Shown one piece after another: positions 11,110-21,498 of a stretch of DNA of 64,000 nucleotides. Origin of the DNA: Podospora pseudoanserina (taxonomy: Eukaryota > Ascomycota > Sordariomycetes > Sordariales > Podosporaceae); contig NC_085925.1 in the NCBI RefSeq assembly GCF_035222485.1, forward strand, positions 682,001 through 746,000. Direction: 5' to 3'. The translations under genes and the position numbers were made by a program. Positions within the stretch are counted from its first letter, which is position 1, and the number at the start of each line of letters is the position of its first letter. The notes beneath the pieces were generated by a model. It worked only from the letters and a program-made list of their open reading frames with translations, did no database searches and had not been told where the DNA came from.

Positions 11110-13465
11110 ATGGCTTATATGAACTCTGACTCCGAGTCGGAAGCCGGCGGTCACCCCGGCTTCAGCCACTCCCACGGCGGCGGTGCGCCGCTCTACCCCC
11201 CCTCCCCCTCCCCCCAACCCACCAAGCCCTCGCCCATCGGCTCAGAGATGGCCAAGAAGAAGGCAGCGGAGAAGAAGCTCGCCGAAAAGGTTGAGCATGC
11301 CGAGAAGAACGGCAACCCAACCCCCGCCACCGAGGTGTTAACGACACCTTCGTCGACCTTGGCCGGGGGTACCTCCAGTCGTGAATCCTTGGTCTACAAT
11401 GGCAGACCCAAGAAGAGCGCCGCCACCACTGATGCTCCCATCGTCGATCAGTTCGATCGACTTTCTTTGGCTCCGCCCCAACAGGTCGTCAAGACCACGA
11501 GCCAGATCTTCCGCGGGGCTGCTGCCAAGGTGTCAAAGAATTTCGAAGATGACGAGATCCATCATGATCACAAGGTTTGTTTATTTGCTCCCCCTTCAGT
11601 TCTGTGGCTTGGCACTAACCTCCTGCTAGGAAATGAGAAAGCAGTGTCGTTTGGTCTTGCGCCGCATCTGGGGACTTCGTGAAGGCCTGCACATGTTGCA
11701 AGATACTGCGGGTATCTCTGACGAGTTTTTGAAGCAACTAGACTACGACATCCAGGGCCTCATCAACTCCGTTTCTCAGATGATGGATGAGGGTGACAAG
11801 GTCGGCCTGGAGCTTCTTCGACTTATTGCCCTTGCTGAGTCGTGTGGAGATGAAGGCCGCAAGACTCAAGAGGACCTTCAGCGGTTCAAGAAAGAGCACG
11901 AGAGCATCGTCGAGGAGTACAAGTTCGCCAAGGAAGAGCTAAAGCAAGTCTTGACCGACAACAGGTTGGAAGTCCAGATGGCCCAGCAGAGGGTCAAGGA
12001 GCTGGAGGAGGAGCGCCTTACTCTTGACCAGGTTGTTGCGACCTACAAGAGTAAGAATGCCAGAGACTCGGAGATGATCCAGTTTCTCCGCGAGAAGCTC
12101 GAAAAGCTAGACATGGAGAACGGTTACCTGCGTGAGCAGGTTGAAGGCAAACGCAATCTCTGGATGCAGGTTCACACCGACGAAAAGGAGCGCGATGCTG
12201 CCCGAAACATCATCAAGCAGTCGTCGATGCTTGGAATGGGCCAGTCTCGCCCATTGTCACACCATGTCTCCCAAGTGAGCCTCCGTCCGGGCCCCCGGCA
12301 TGGTCCGCATCATGATCAAGGCCTCCGATCTTTCCAGTCCTACAGCCAACTGCCGTCTGGCTTGTCTCCCAAGGACTCGCAGCTGATTCGGACTCCGCAT
12401 GGCGGGACCTCCACGATACCTAACGGACCCCAGTCTTTGCAGAACTCTCATCTCAAGCAGATTACATCTGGCAACACAGCTTCTGCAAACAGAATCCTGA
12501 ACAGTAAGGCCACTACTGCCGATAACTGGCGTCGCTCCACTCCGCGGGCTTCAGTCATCAGGGCCGATTTATCTGGCAGTCCGTCTGAACGCAATCCTGC
12601 TTCACCGTATGCTACCTTCTCGGACCTGGAGAGTCCTGCCGCGTTCAAGCAGACTGATGAAACGACATGGGCCAGAGAATTTGAAGATTTCTATAGCCTG
12701 ATGCTTGGATTCTGCAACTCGCACTTCAAGCGTCTTCAGGTCAATCCCCAGATTGTTCACGCCAGCATCCAGACCAAGATACCGAGCTTGTACAACTACA
12801 TGTGCACGGTCATCAACCCCGGGAGGCCGGAGGAAGGCCAAGGCTATGCCTTGTCTCTCTTGTGCGAGACCACTACGCGCCCCTACTACCTACTTCGCCT
12901 CATGCTACAGCACATTGTCAACCTGATCTTCACCACCGACGGCTGGACTGGATTCAGCAAGGCTGTCGATGAAGAGATGGAGAGTCTTGGTCAAGTCTTG
13001 GAGTGCAGCAAGAAGCTCCCAGAGCGCGATGCAGCCAGCAAACGTTTGGCCGAGCTTGTCGCCGAAATTGAGGCAAACAAGCAAGGACCAAACTTCAAGA
13101 ATCGCAAGGTCATCGAGCACAACCAGATTCTGAGGAAGATGATCGCGCCTTTCATCAAGCTGGCCAAGGCCAACCAAGAGGCCATCTTGCACGACTTGTT
13201 TACCGTCACGCAGGCCGCCTGGGAGTTGTCGTCTAAGCTGCTCAAGGCGAAGCGCACGTTCCACTACGCCTTCAACGACACGGGTGCCAAATATTCAGAA
13301 GACGTCCATATGGTGGTTGAGACTCTTCTGAAGCCGGGGGATATGGCTCTCCGAAACTACAGGGTCAAGCTCTCGATCACGCCCATCGTCACGATGCGCA
13401 GTGATGAGAATCTTACCATCCGGGCCTCGCAGATTGTGAAGGCCAAAGTTTTGGTCATGCCCTAG
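11110..13465 (+). CDS. Conserved fungal coiled-coil protein, function unknown
   Basis: Two exons, 11110-11574 and 11630-13465, give 766 residues. The intron 11575-11629 has GTTTGT, a CACTAACC branch region and TAG. The N-terminal ~150 residues are disordered, with a Pro-rich block and a Lys/Ala/Glu helix (EMAKKKAAEKKLAEKVEHAE). A long coiled coil follows (residues ~215-340: EEYKFAKEELKQVLTDNRLE and on), then a Ser/Pro/Gly/His-rich linker. The C-terminal ~270 residues look like a folded helical domain (WAREFEDFYSLMLGFCNSHF at its start, LSITPIVTMRSDENLTIRAS at its end). I recognise it as a type of conserved filamentous-fungal hypothetical protein but cannot name a function. No membrane segment or signal peptide is evident. 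Confidence 0.85.
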
Positions 13466-15114
13466 GTTGATCTCATCACTATTGTTTCCACCATGTGTAT
13501 CTATCACTTTTGATTCCAGCAGTTCATGCGCCATTTCGTTCAATCTTTGCACTGGCAGCGCTTGATCAGAGACCATCAACCTCTAATTTCCCTTTTATTT
13601 TCGGCATCCCTTCAGCATCTCAGGTGGCTTTTTTTCGAGAGCCCAAGGTCTGCCTTGCTCCCCTTGGGCAATACACTTTGGTATTGTCCTTTGCATTGGC
13701 AAACTCCAAAACGCCCTGTCCGTTCGGACGAGGCACCAAAAAAAACTCACCACCCAACAAGTGAGGAAAAAGATGCTTTTCCGCCGACAACATACTCGCA
13801 ACATTTTTATCCACAAGATTTCCTTTTTCTCAGCATGCACACCAGCAAGTTCTTGTTCAAGAAGAGGGTTCGAGGCTCAGTCACAGCATTCCTCACTCAA
13901 CAACCAGAACCTGCAACTCCTGTGCAACATTTTTTCCCTTGCACCTTGCAAATTCGCAAGAGAAGGCGATTTCACTGGCGACCAATTTCGATTCCACAAG
14001 ATGGAGAGAAAGGATCACCACACATTACTCATCCACACATACATCGATCCACTTAAGGGAGGGTGACGGGAGGGAGTTGGGGTTGGTTTCCTGGCTTTCT
14101 TTTCGGGTGATTGGATGGATGGGACAGATGGATAAATGGTGGAGATGGATAGAGATGGATAGATGGGTCGGTCTGCGCTTTTATGGGCAGGCGGTAGAAG
14201 CTTTTCATAGCAGTGTTTAGTATGTACTTGGTAGTATCTTGTGGTTCCTTGTGATGGGTGAGTGTGATGTCCGCCTTCTTTGTTATGAGTTGTCGAGTGA
14301 GTCAGATGAGGCGAGCTTGTCATCAGGTTCGAGATAGGTATCAGGCAGTTGATGTTGTGGTGTTGAGGTGTTACAAGTTCAACGCAGAGGCGGCTTATTC
14401 TGCCTGAGTGTCAGTATGGGGACCATTGAACCTGGTGTATGTCGATGGCAAAGTGATAAAATGCGCCCCCAACTGGAATTGGGCGCATCGCCTTCCATTA
14501 GCCACCGATATGGACAAGACATGATAGTAACCTACCTAGGACTAGCGGCTAACCCGGCACACCGGAACCATCAATGACATGCATAGGTGCCATCCCTTAA
14601 GTTCATCATGAAATACATTTGCCGCATAAGGCCGAATTGACTGCGCCGCAGTTGTGGTCACGCTGGTGAAGTTGTTAAGGCTTTGGTGCAGGTCACAACC
14701 CAAATCTTAACACTTATATACAGCCCCTGCCGGCCCCACAAATTGAGGCTGGAGTCTGCTGCGCCTGTCTACCCCCTTGGGGTACAGCCTCGGGCCAATG
14801 GTAATGTTCAAAGCACCAATAGGCAAGGCATCCAACGAGGGGAAATTCCAAAATGCTCACACCTGAACCCACTTGTGATCCAGATGCGGGGTTTACTTAT
14901 AGTTGGTTAGAACTCCATGTATCTATCACAAGAGGGGTTATCCGGCAATTCATCCGAAGTCTTCACAAGACCCTGAAACTAACAGCAGACCGCAACTGCC
15001 TGCAGAGCAACAGACAGATAAACACCACCTGCTTTCATCATTGAGCAGAAAACACCCCCACTTGCCAGTCTTCTGCCAGCAATATCCTTTTCAGGTTCAA
15101 ACTTTGGAGTAGAA
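13466..15114. other. Intergenic, 1.6 kb, no gene seen
   Basis: Same-strand gap between the coiled-coil gene and the vWA gene. It holds a tract of GGATGGATAGATGGATA-like tetranucleotide repeats near 14110-14165 and otherwise unremarkable sequence. Short open frames overlap in several phases and look random. Confidence 0.5.
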
Positions 15115-16200
15115 ATGGCCTCTTTACAACCAGAACCCCGTGGCCGCTCTCGAGCATCCTCAGCAGCCTCTTCTATCAGGTCCAACACCAGTGACACCAA
15201 AAGAAGCTTCTTCGGCTCTCTCAAAGACATAGTCAAGAGATCCTCCCGCTCACCCTCACCAAACCCAAACAAGATGTGCAACCCCTTCTTCACCAGCGCG
15301 GCGACAGTGACGGCGAACGACGTGGCAGCCGGAGCCCCGTTGTCAGAAGCACCACCCCCCTACACGGCCCAGCCCCCCCAGCCCAACCCATCGATCTCCA
15401 TCGACAAACCCACCACCAACTCCCAACACCGGACCCCCTCCCCCTCCCCCTCAGCAACGTCCATCCTCTCCACCCCGGAAGACCCTTATGCCTTCCTCTC
15501 CATGTTCGACACCATCTTTCTGATTGACGACTCAGGGTCAATGTCCTCCCAAAACAGGTGGAAAGAAACCAAATCAGCCCTGCAAGCCATCGCACCTATT
15601 TGCACCGCCCACGACAGCGACGGGGTAGACGTCTACTTCCTCAACTCCAAAAACCCCGCGCACCCCTCCACGGGGTTTATAGGGAGGAAAACAGCGCAGT
15701 CGATCAACCAGCTGTTTAGCGACGTGCACCCCACAGGATGGACACCCACCGGTTCAAGAATCAGGAGCATTCTCGGTCCGTATGTCAAGAGATATGTCGA
15801 GATGGTGAAGAGGGGTGTGGACCCGGATAACACAGGGCTTAAGCCGGTGAATGTGATTGTGATTACGGACGGGGCGGCGAGCGATGACCCGGAGGGGGTG
15901 ATTGTCAACCTGGCGAGGAAGCTGGACGAGGTTGAGGCGCCGAGTCACCAGGTCGGGATACAGTTTTTTCAGGTTGGGGATGATGGGGAGGCGGGGAGGG
16001 CGCTGAGGGAGTTGGATGATGGGTTGAGGGGGGTGAGGGATATGGTTGATACTGTGAGCTTTGATCAGAGGAGCAGCTGGGCGGATGGGGGGGGGAGGGT
16101 GTTGAGTGCCGAGGGGATTTTGAAGACGGTGCTGGGGGCGGTGGTGAAGAGGTTGGATCGGAGGGTTGTGGGGGAGAGGCAGGGGGTTGTTGGCGCCTAG
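15115..16200 (+). CDS. von Willebrand factor A domain protein
   Basis: Single exon of 361 residues. The first ~125 residues are disordered and rich in Ser, Pro and Arg (RGRSRASSAASSIRSN, two SPSP blocks). A vWA fold begins at FDTIFLIDDSGSMS: Asp-x-Ser-x-Ser of the metal-ion-dependent adhesion site lies at about residues 138-143, the Thr loop in TGWTPTGSRI near 210, and the third metal-site Asp in VIVITDGAASDDPEG near 250. So a complete MIDAS is present and metal binding is likely. Such intracellular fungal vWA proteins are common and mostly uncharacterised; partner and role cannot be told from sequence. No signal peptide. The coding sequence turns markedly G-rich in its last 300 bases, an in-gene composition shift without frame damage. 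Confidence 0.85.
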   Translation: MASLQPEPRGRSRASSAASSIRSNTSDTKRSFFGSLKDIVKRSSRSPSPNPNKMCNPFFTSAATVTANDVAAGAPLSEAPPPYTAQPPQPNPSISIDKPTTNSQHRTPSPSPSATSILSTPEDPYAFLSMFDTIFLIDDSGSMSSQNRWKETKSALQAIAPICTAHDSDGVDVYFLNSKNPAHPSTGFIGRKTAQSINQLFSDVHPTGWTPTGSRIRSILGPYVKRYVEMVKRGVDPDNTGLKPVNVIVITDGAASDDPEGVIVNLARKLDEVEAPSHQVGIQFFQVGDDGEAGRALRELDDGLRGVRDMVDTVSFDQRSSWADGGGRVLSAEGILKTVLGAVVKRLDRRVVGERQGVVGA

Positions 16201-17313
16201 GAGTTAGATGATATTTTTACTTTTAGGTTGGGGTTGAATTCAGTGGTTGTGTTTAACATGCGTGTTTTCTTCTTGGGGAAAGTCATCTTAGACAGTGGGT
16301 TGGGGTTTATGGCTGGTTGTGTGTGTGTGTGTGTGTGGGCGGCAGCGGTGATTTTATGGAATCATGAGGGTAACAACAAGACCTGAGGAGGGGAAACTAG
16401 AAAGGGGCGGTTTATATGATACCTGTTGACTGATATATTCTGCTTATTTTCTTGACATGTTTTCTGAGTAGCTCGCGGCAGCTGAGATTCAACAACGGAG
16501 TACCTTATCTGATTTATTACTGTATTTTAATCACGGTTCAAGTTCTCTTTTCTGTGTGTTGCAAATCAGGTGCCAGAAGTAGTGATTACATCTGTGCGGC
16601 TTGTGCTTTGTTGAGATGGCTTGGGGATGGGAGATATGCTTTTTTTCTTAGGGAGGGGGGAACGATGGGGGTGTAGGTTGGCCGGTGTGTGGTGTTTGAG
16701 GTGGATGGGAAGGTTCCATGTGCCACCTGCCTACCCACCCGCTCGCTCTGTTGGGCTGGTTGTTTGTTGGGCTGGTTGTTTGTTGGGCTGGTTGTTTGTT
16801 GGGCTGGTTGTTTGTTGGGCTGGTTATTGTGAGTTGGTGTTATATGGCGTTGCGCGATAGGTGTTTACGCCATCTGCTCGTGTTTTACATAGCCAGTTGA
16901 GCACACTTAGACGACCATGTTTTAGTTACGCCTCCATTCAGCCACACCAAAGATTACCACAACCATATGACGATGCTGTTGTGGGGTTCGGGGGGTTGAA
17001 GTCCCCGGGGATGGGGTTGTTGCTTTGGGGAAGGGTATGGAAGGTGATCTTGACAGGAGGACACACTGTGCTCAAGTGAGCTTCCGGCAAGGTCTGATGG
17101 AACTACTGGCGGGACTGCCCGGCTGCATTAGTGATTCCTTCCATCTGAGCCAGAAGGTTACAGGTGGCATGGCCAAAGCAAAGTTGGACGGGAGGGCAGC
17201 TGGTTGAGTCGTCTTTTGCAAGATGGCCGGATATGTAACCAGTTCACTAACAAATCACCAACAACAGTACCATCCATCAGCACTTCAATAGTCGATATTC
17301 AACCGCCGCAAAC
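16201..17313. other. Intergenic with short repeats
   Basis: Contains a (GT)n run at about 16318-16338 and the 16-base tandem at 16751-16829. No coding region supported. The 60 bases before 17314 are A/C-rich and look like a translation leader. Confidence 0.55.
16751..16829. repeat. Tandem repeat, 16-base unit, about five copies
   Basis: Unit TTGGGCTGGTTGTTTG repeated four times exactly, then a partial fifth copy diverging after TTGGGCTGGTTATTG. Array of this kind arises by slippage; no promoter function can be claimed. Confidence 0.95.
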
Positions 17314-18217
17314 ATGAATTGGCGTGCCCGTGCATCGCTAATCCAAAGCCCGACTGGAGAAAGTCAATGGTGTGATTGCATTCCTCCCCCAGAAATAAAT
17401 TGTTGGAGCAACTGTCGCTACTGCCAGGTAAGCTTCTCCTGTACCCATATCCTTTTCCGGCACCAGTCTTGAGTGACGCATGGATCAGAAAATCAAAGTG
17501 GATGGGATCGATTCCAAGGGTATCCCGTGGTGCCTGGATCGCGGCAGCGGGGATCAATACTCCGATTGGAGTACTTGCTACCTGAATCTGGCGGTAGATC
17601 CGAACGACATCATGAGGCATCCGAGTTCTTCACCAAATTTCGCCCACTATTATATCAATCCTGTGCGGCCCATACTTCCGCCTCCTTGGGACCCCTACGG
17701 TTACGGTGCGTCTCGCAATCGCTTGGTCTCTACAACTCAGCCTGCACCATGGGGGCAGCCGACCCAGACGAATAACTCGGCGGCCACTGATACCAATACG
17801 CAGCAAGGTCAGAATCCCGCAGATCGGCACAAGACGTGTGAATGTTCCCTGGATGATCATGAAAAATTATTTTGCGCAAAAAAGGACGTCAAATGCAATA
17901 CTATCCCCCTGCCCGCCCGCGCGTCGGAATACGATGGTGAAATATTTTATGATACTTGTCACCCGCCTACATCGTGCAGTGAGCAGAGAGAAGAGTGGAA
18001 CGCCCAGCCAGGACTGGGAGCCCGGACATGTGAATGTATCGAAAAGGCCAATGGACAAAAACGGGCCTGGTGCAAAAAATCTCGCTTCCAGTGCACTTGG
18101 ATTCCCACGAGCGCGAGAGGTAATGTGATATATTGCCAAATGTGTCGCCAGTGGCCGGTACGGAGAGTTTGGCTCCCCTCTTGGCGCTTCGTTTCACTGA
18201 TCATAGGCTTAAAATAG
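17314..18217 (+). CDS. Small cysteine-rich protein with duplicated TCEC modules
   Basis: I do not recognise the family. Exons 17314-17427 and 17489-18217 give 280 residues. The intron 17428-17488 has GTAAGC, a TGAC-type branch and ATCAG, and joins in phase 0; an in-frame stop upstream supports the ATG at 17314. The protein has a Cys-rich N-terminus (WCDCIPPPEINCWSNCRYC), a Pro/Asn/Gln-rich middle and two related C-terminal modules: one from HKTCECSLDDHEKLFCAKKD, one from ARTCECIEKANGQKRAWCKK. Both share TCEC, an aromatic-Cys pair, a further Cys, then IP..AR and Y..C. Cys spacing suggests disulphide or metal binding. There is no signal peptide, which argues for metal binding inside the cell. 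A second intron, 18158-18206 (GTACGG, CTGAT, ATAG), is possible and would end the protein at 18212, removing an odd Trp/Leu-rich tail. Confidence 0.65.
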
Positions 18218-18899
18218 ACATGCAGTTCCAGTAAACACGAGTACCAGTTACAACACCCGGAAACGATTGACTGAGCATAGGCTAGGACGGGATCCACTCC
18301 TCGGATGAAGATGCCAAAGTTGGCTGGTTCTGGACGAAGGATAGCGGTTTTTTTTCCTTTTCTTCGTTTGATCGGAATGTGGTGGTAGAAGCGGAACACA
18401 TTTTGTCATTGTTTAAAGGGGTTGGTGGACTAGAACAGATAGTAATAGAAAAGTATGAATATTGGTGAAACAAATATCAAAAGGCATATTACCATATCTT
18501 GTTTGATCCCAAAGCCTCTTGTGGGGTGTGTGTGTAGGATGTCATCCTCGTGCTCCTCGCGATGCTTAGAATAATAATGAGGGTTGCTTATCAGGATCAC
18601 AAGCTTGGGCAGATCTGACTTTGTGCAAATGGTATTTACTTGTCAGGATTCGCGGTCATGTATGTAGCCCAGCAAGAATTTGTTCATTTAAGATGATATT
18701 TGATTTTTTGTTGGGCCTTCTTTCAAGTTCTCCTGGGCCTGATTTGTATCAATACTCAGCTCTCCTGTCATAACCAGAGGAATCCAGACCTCAACGACAT
18801 GTACCTATCCTACTATCTGTCACCCCACGCCATCCAATTCCTGAGCCGTGTGGGCTAGACTGTATCAATAGATTCTAGTCTCGTCTGTTTTGTTCCAGT
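18218..18899. other. Intergenic, no gene seen
   Basis: A/T-richer sequence between the Cys-rich gene and the decayed minus-strand locus. Short GT run near 18525. Nothing else of note. Confidence 0.5.
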
Positions 18900-20260
18900 T
18901 TAATCCGAAACTTTCTCCTCCTCATCATAATCAACCGTTGTTTCAGAGTGCCGGCGAACAGTGACTAACTCGAGGAGCTTGGCGCACAGCAAGCTCAGGA
19001 AGGCTCCCAGTACAAGAGCATCAGCCATACGCCCGTCAATACCGAGTAGATGATTGCTATAAGGCCGAAGTCTGCCCAGCACCGAGGCTTTTGTACGAGA
19101 TGATAAACTCCTGTGAATGAGTAGACCAAGAAGGCGGAGATGCAGGCTTCTGAGCTGGGATGTTGGAGATCCTGAGGCAGATAGCCTGATACTGCAGACT
19201 GGGTAAGTCACTCGTGATATGGACTGGATCCGAGAGCTTGCCCTGTCAGGTTGTTAGTCGATAGGCAATCACGCAAGGCTTTGAGATACCAACCTGGTGA
19301 TGGATGAAAGTTGACTATCACAAAAGCCGAAAGTCTTCCTGCGAACATTGTGCTCCAGTCGGTAATGAGGGCAGAGATATCTGTGCTGTGGTGGTGCATC
19401 TCGGATCGAGATTGATGCATTCTGCCCGACAGCTGGAAAAAGTAATGGGAATGTCGCTATGGAGCGGCGCCCTTGGGCAATGTCTCCAAGGTGGAAGCTT
19501 TCCTTTCATGCTGGGAGCTGCTGAGGTATAGTCCGCTGAAGAGTCACAGAAACAAGAGTCAACAGGAGTAGCGCCCTTGTTTTGACGGTTGTTGAATGGA
19601 TGCGAAGAAATCCCATGCGGCAACGCAACATTCATGTCCATCGCTTCCCCAGCATTGTTGCTAGACATATCCGCGATGATATCGCGGGGTTCTTCGCTTG
19701 CAGGTTGGTTGTTGTCGTTTAAGAACGGGTGGCGGGAGGTTGTGTGTTGGGAAATCGTCTTCAAGTGATATCCTACACGGCAGAATTAGAAAACTCCCTT
19801 TTCAGCGAACGAAGCAATAAACATGCAAATCAAAAGGCACTGTCGCCTCTGATTTAGCTCGTTCCATGATAGCTGCCCTGTGAAGTTTGGCGCAAAGGGT
19901 AATATGAATCCCAAAATGGTTGAAGTCGTGCCAGCTGGTCCAAGAATATGTTGGCTGGTGTTTTGTTTTCTGAACGAAATGCCTGTTGCGTGGAGAACGG
20001 CGGGAAGCGAAACTAAAGCAACCGATTGATGTTGAACACCACGCACAGATAGAGAAGGTTAGAAAGAGGTTTGACAGCAGGTTCCTAGATGATCCCCGCA
20101 CATTGATGCGGCATCCCATTTTCTGACAGCCTCGTCTGCATTGCAAAGAGGGGTCTCTGAGAGTTGACCGCTTCTGTTCCTACTGTGAATGCTCGCGAAA
20201 TTGTTCGAGTTCAATCTGTTCTGCTGTACCTCAATTCCCCTAGTCTTCAGCAACATCTAC
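18900..20260 (-). pseudogene. Decayed membrane-protein gene
   Basis: Several minus-strand stretches read as pieces of a multi-pass membrane protein but no intact gene can be built. The clearest is a helix-rich stretch around 19010-19150 (VYHLVQKPRCWADFGL then IAIIYSVLTGVWLMLLYW), followed after a change of frame by LLCAKLLELVTVRRHSETTV and an acidic end near 18900. Upstream, ALITDWSTMFAGRLSAFVIV ends at a clean intron of about 50 bases (GTTGGT, CTAAC, ACAG, about 19243-19293), but the following frame meets a TGA in CACGAGTGACTT. Further upstream near 19800-20000 is another hydrophobic stretch (STILGFILPFAPNF, QCLLICMFIASF). At least one stop and one frame change therefore interrupt it. The family is not recognised. 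It could be a live gene with splicing I failed to see, but the interruptions inside hydrophobic segments favour decay. Confidence 0.4.
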
Positions 20261-20330
20261 CCTCTCCCCACCTGAATACTCTTTTACTTTCTTCGGGTTG
20301 TACACCATCTTGCCCAAATACTGGCAACCG

Positions 20331-20687
20331 ATGACCTCCCAGCATAAATCGAAGGAGGCCCCCGGGGAATATGGCCGACGTGACTACCTGTCAGCTTCCG
20401 AGTTGGATTTCGAAAGGTAAGCCCCAGATTTCAAACCCAAATTTACACCCGATAAGCAGGCCTAACATGTGTGTAGTATCGCGGGTTACCTTAAGCTCTC
20501 GGATGATGTTGAGAAATCAGACGAGGCCAACAAGCCCGACTTCCCGGTTAGCACCGACCTCCCGGTCAACGACAATCAATTTACGTTTGCTCCAGGCCAA
20601 CTTAGCAAGCTTTTCGACTCCAAAAGCCTATCCGTCTTGTACAAGTTGGGTGGTCTCGCGGTTTCCGGAGGTGCATCACTCTCCTAA
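20331..20687 (+). pseudogene. N-terminal stump of a PMC1/NCA-type P-type Ca2+-ATPase
   Basis: Exons 20331-20416 and 20477-20687, joined in phase 2 across an intron with GTAAGC, CCTAACAT and GTGTAG, read as 98 residues with a stop. The second exon contains FTFAPGQLSKLFDSKSLSVL followed by YKLGGL, the conserved cytosolic N-terminal motif that precedes the first membrane helix in fungal vacuolar and plasma-membrane Ca2+-ATPases of the PMC1/NCA-2 group. Those proteins are normally over 1100 residues; here nothing of the membrane, actuator, phosphorylation (DKTGT) or nucleotide domains follows. The sequence after the stop does not resume the homology in any frame that I can see. The intact start, intact intron and clean stop make either a broken duplicate or a short expressed remnant possible. 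Confidence 0.6.
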
Positions 20688-21126
20688 CCGGCAACGGGCC
20701 CCTCTCACCGTGGCATGACGATCGTCCCATACGACAATATCCCCAACTCCCACGGGTTGGGGAGATCAAATTTCCATGTGCAGGGTGGGAAAGCCGAGAA
20801 TTGGTTATCTTCCACGGGGACACAGGGTCTGATTAGTGAAAGGGACTGCTCCATCCGGCCTTCAACCGCCGGGTTTCGACTCTCTCGGAAACCGGCGGCA
20901 GCACGACACAACCATTCGCAACGGCATATGGGAGCAGACGAATGACCATAAACGTTTCGTTCACAAATCCTCTGCTGCGAGCTCACCTCCAATCAATGAG
21001 ACAGCCAAACCTGGGAGCACAGCTCAAGGCAACCTCTCCATATGGCGACCACAAAATCTCGCAGCATTAGAGAGTGCCCAATGGGTAGCACGAATCACGA
21101 GCACCGAAACACTACACCTGGACGCC
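20688..21126. other. Spacer after the ATPase stump, no gene seen
   Basis: No recognisable continuation of the Ca2+-ATPase and no other supported coding region. Confidence 0.4.
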
Positions 21127-21498
21127 ATGCCCAAACTTCTCCTACCCTTCGTGCTCTTTAGCCTTTTACCCTCAGCCTCTGCACAGCAAGAACAAGCAAT
21201 TGCGACACGCCAACAAGCTTTCTTCAGTAGTTCTGCCATGGTCGCATTCATCTCGTCCGTACTCTCCCTTCAGCTCGACCAGCTCGATGATCCCCAAAAA
21301 GCAAAACTGGTCAAGGTGGTTCTTCGCGTGGCTGGCCCAACATTTCTTTCAGTTATTGCGGTTGGATGCTCATTTTACTGTCTCTCTGATAGAGACAAAA
21401 AGAAACCGGTTCCTAACCGTCATCTGCAGTCTAGGCCCCATTCTCTGGATGTTCCTGAAACGCAACCCTACATCTGGGGCGCTCCAGAACGGGGATGA
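21127..21498 (+). CDS. Possible small secreted or membrane protein
   Basis: From the ATG at 21127 an open frame gives about 123 residues. It starts with a good signal-peptide pattern (MPKLLLPFVLFSLLPSASA) followed by QQEQAIATRQQAFFSSSAMV and two further hydrophobic stretches (AFISSVLSLQL; AGPTFLSVIAVGCSFYCL). A likely intron end (CCTAACCGTCATCTGCAG) finishes at 21428, so part of the frame may be spliced out. Upstream in-frame codons continue without a motif. No family recognised. It lies in an island with two broken genes, so it may itself be a fragment. Confidence 0.3.
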   Translation: MPKLLLPFVLFSLLPSASAQQEQAIATRQQAFFSSSAMVAFISSVLSLQLDQLDDPQKAKLVKVVLRVAGPTFLSVIAVGCSFYCLSDRDKKKPVPNRHLQSRPHSLDVPETQPYIWGAPERG

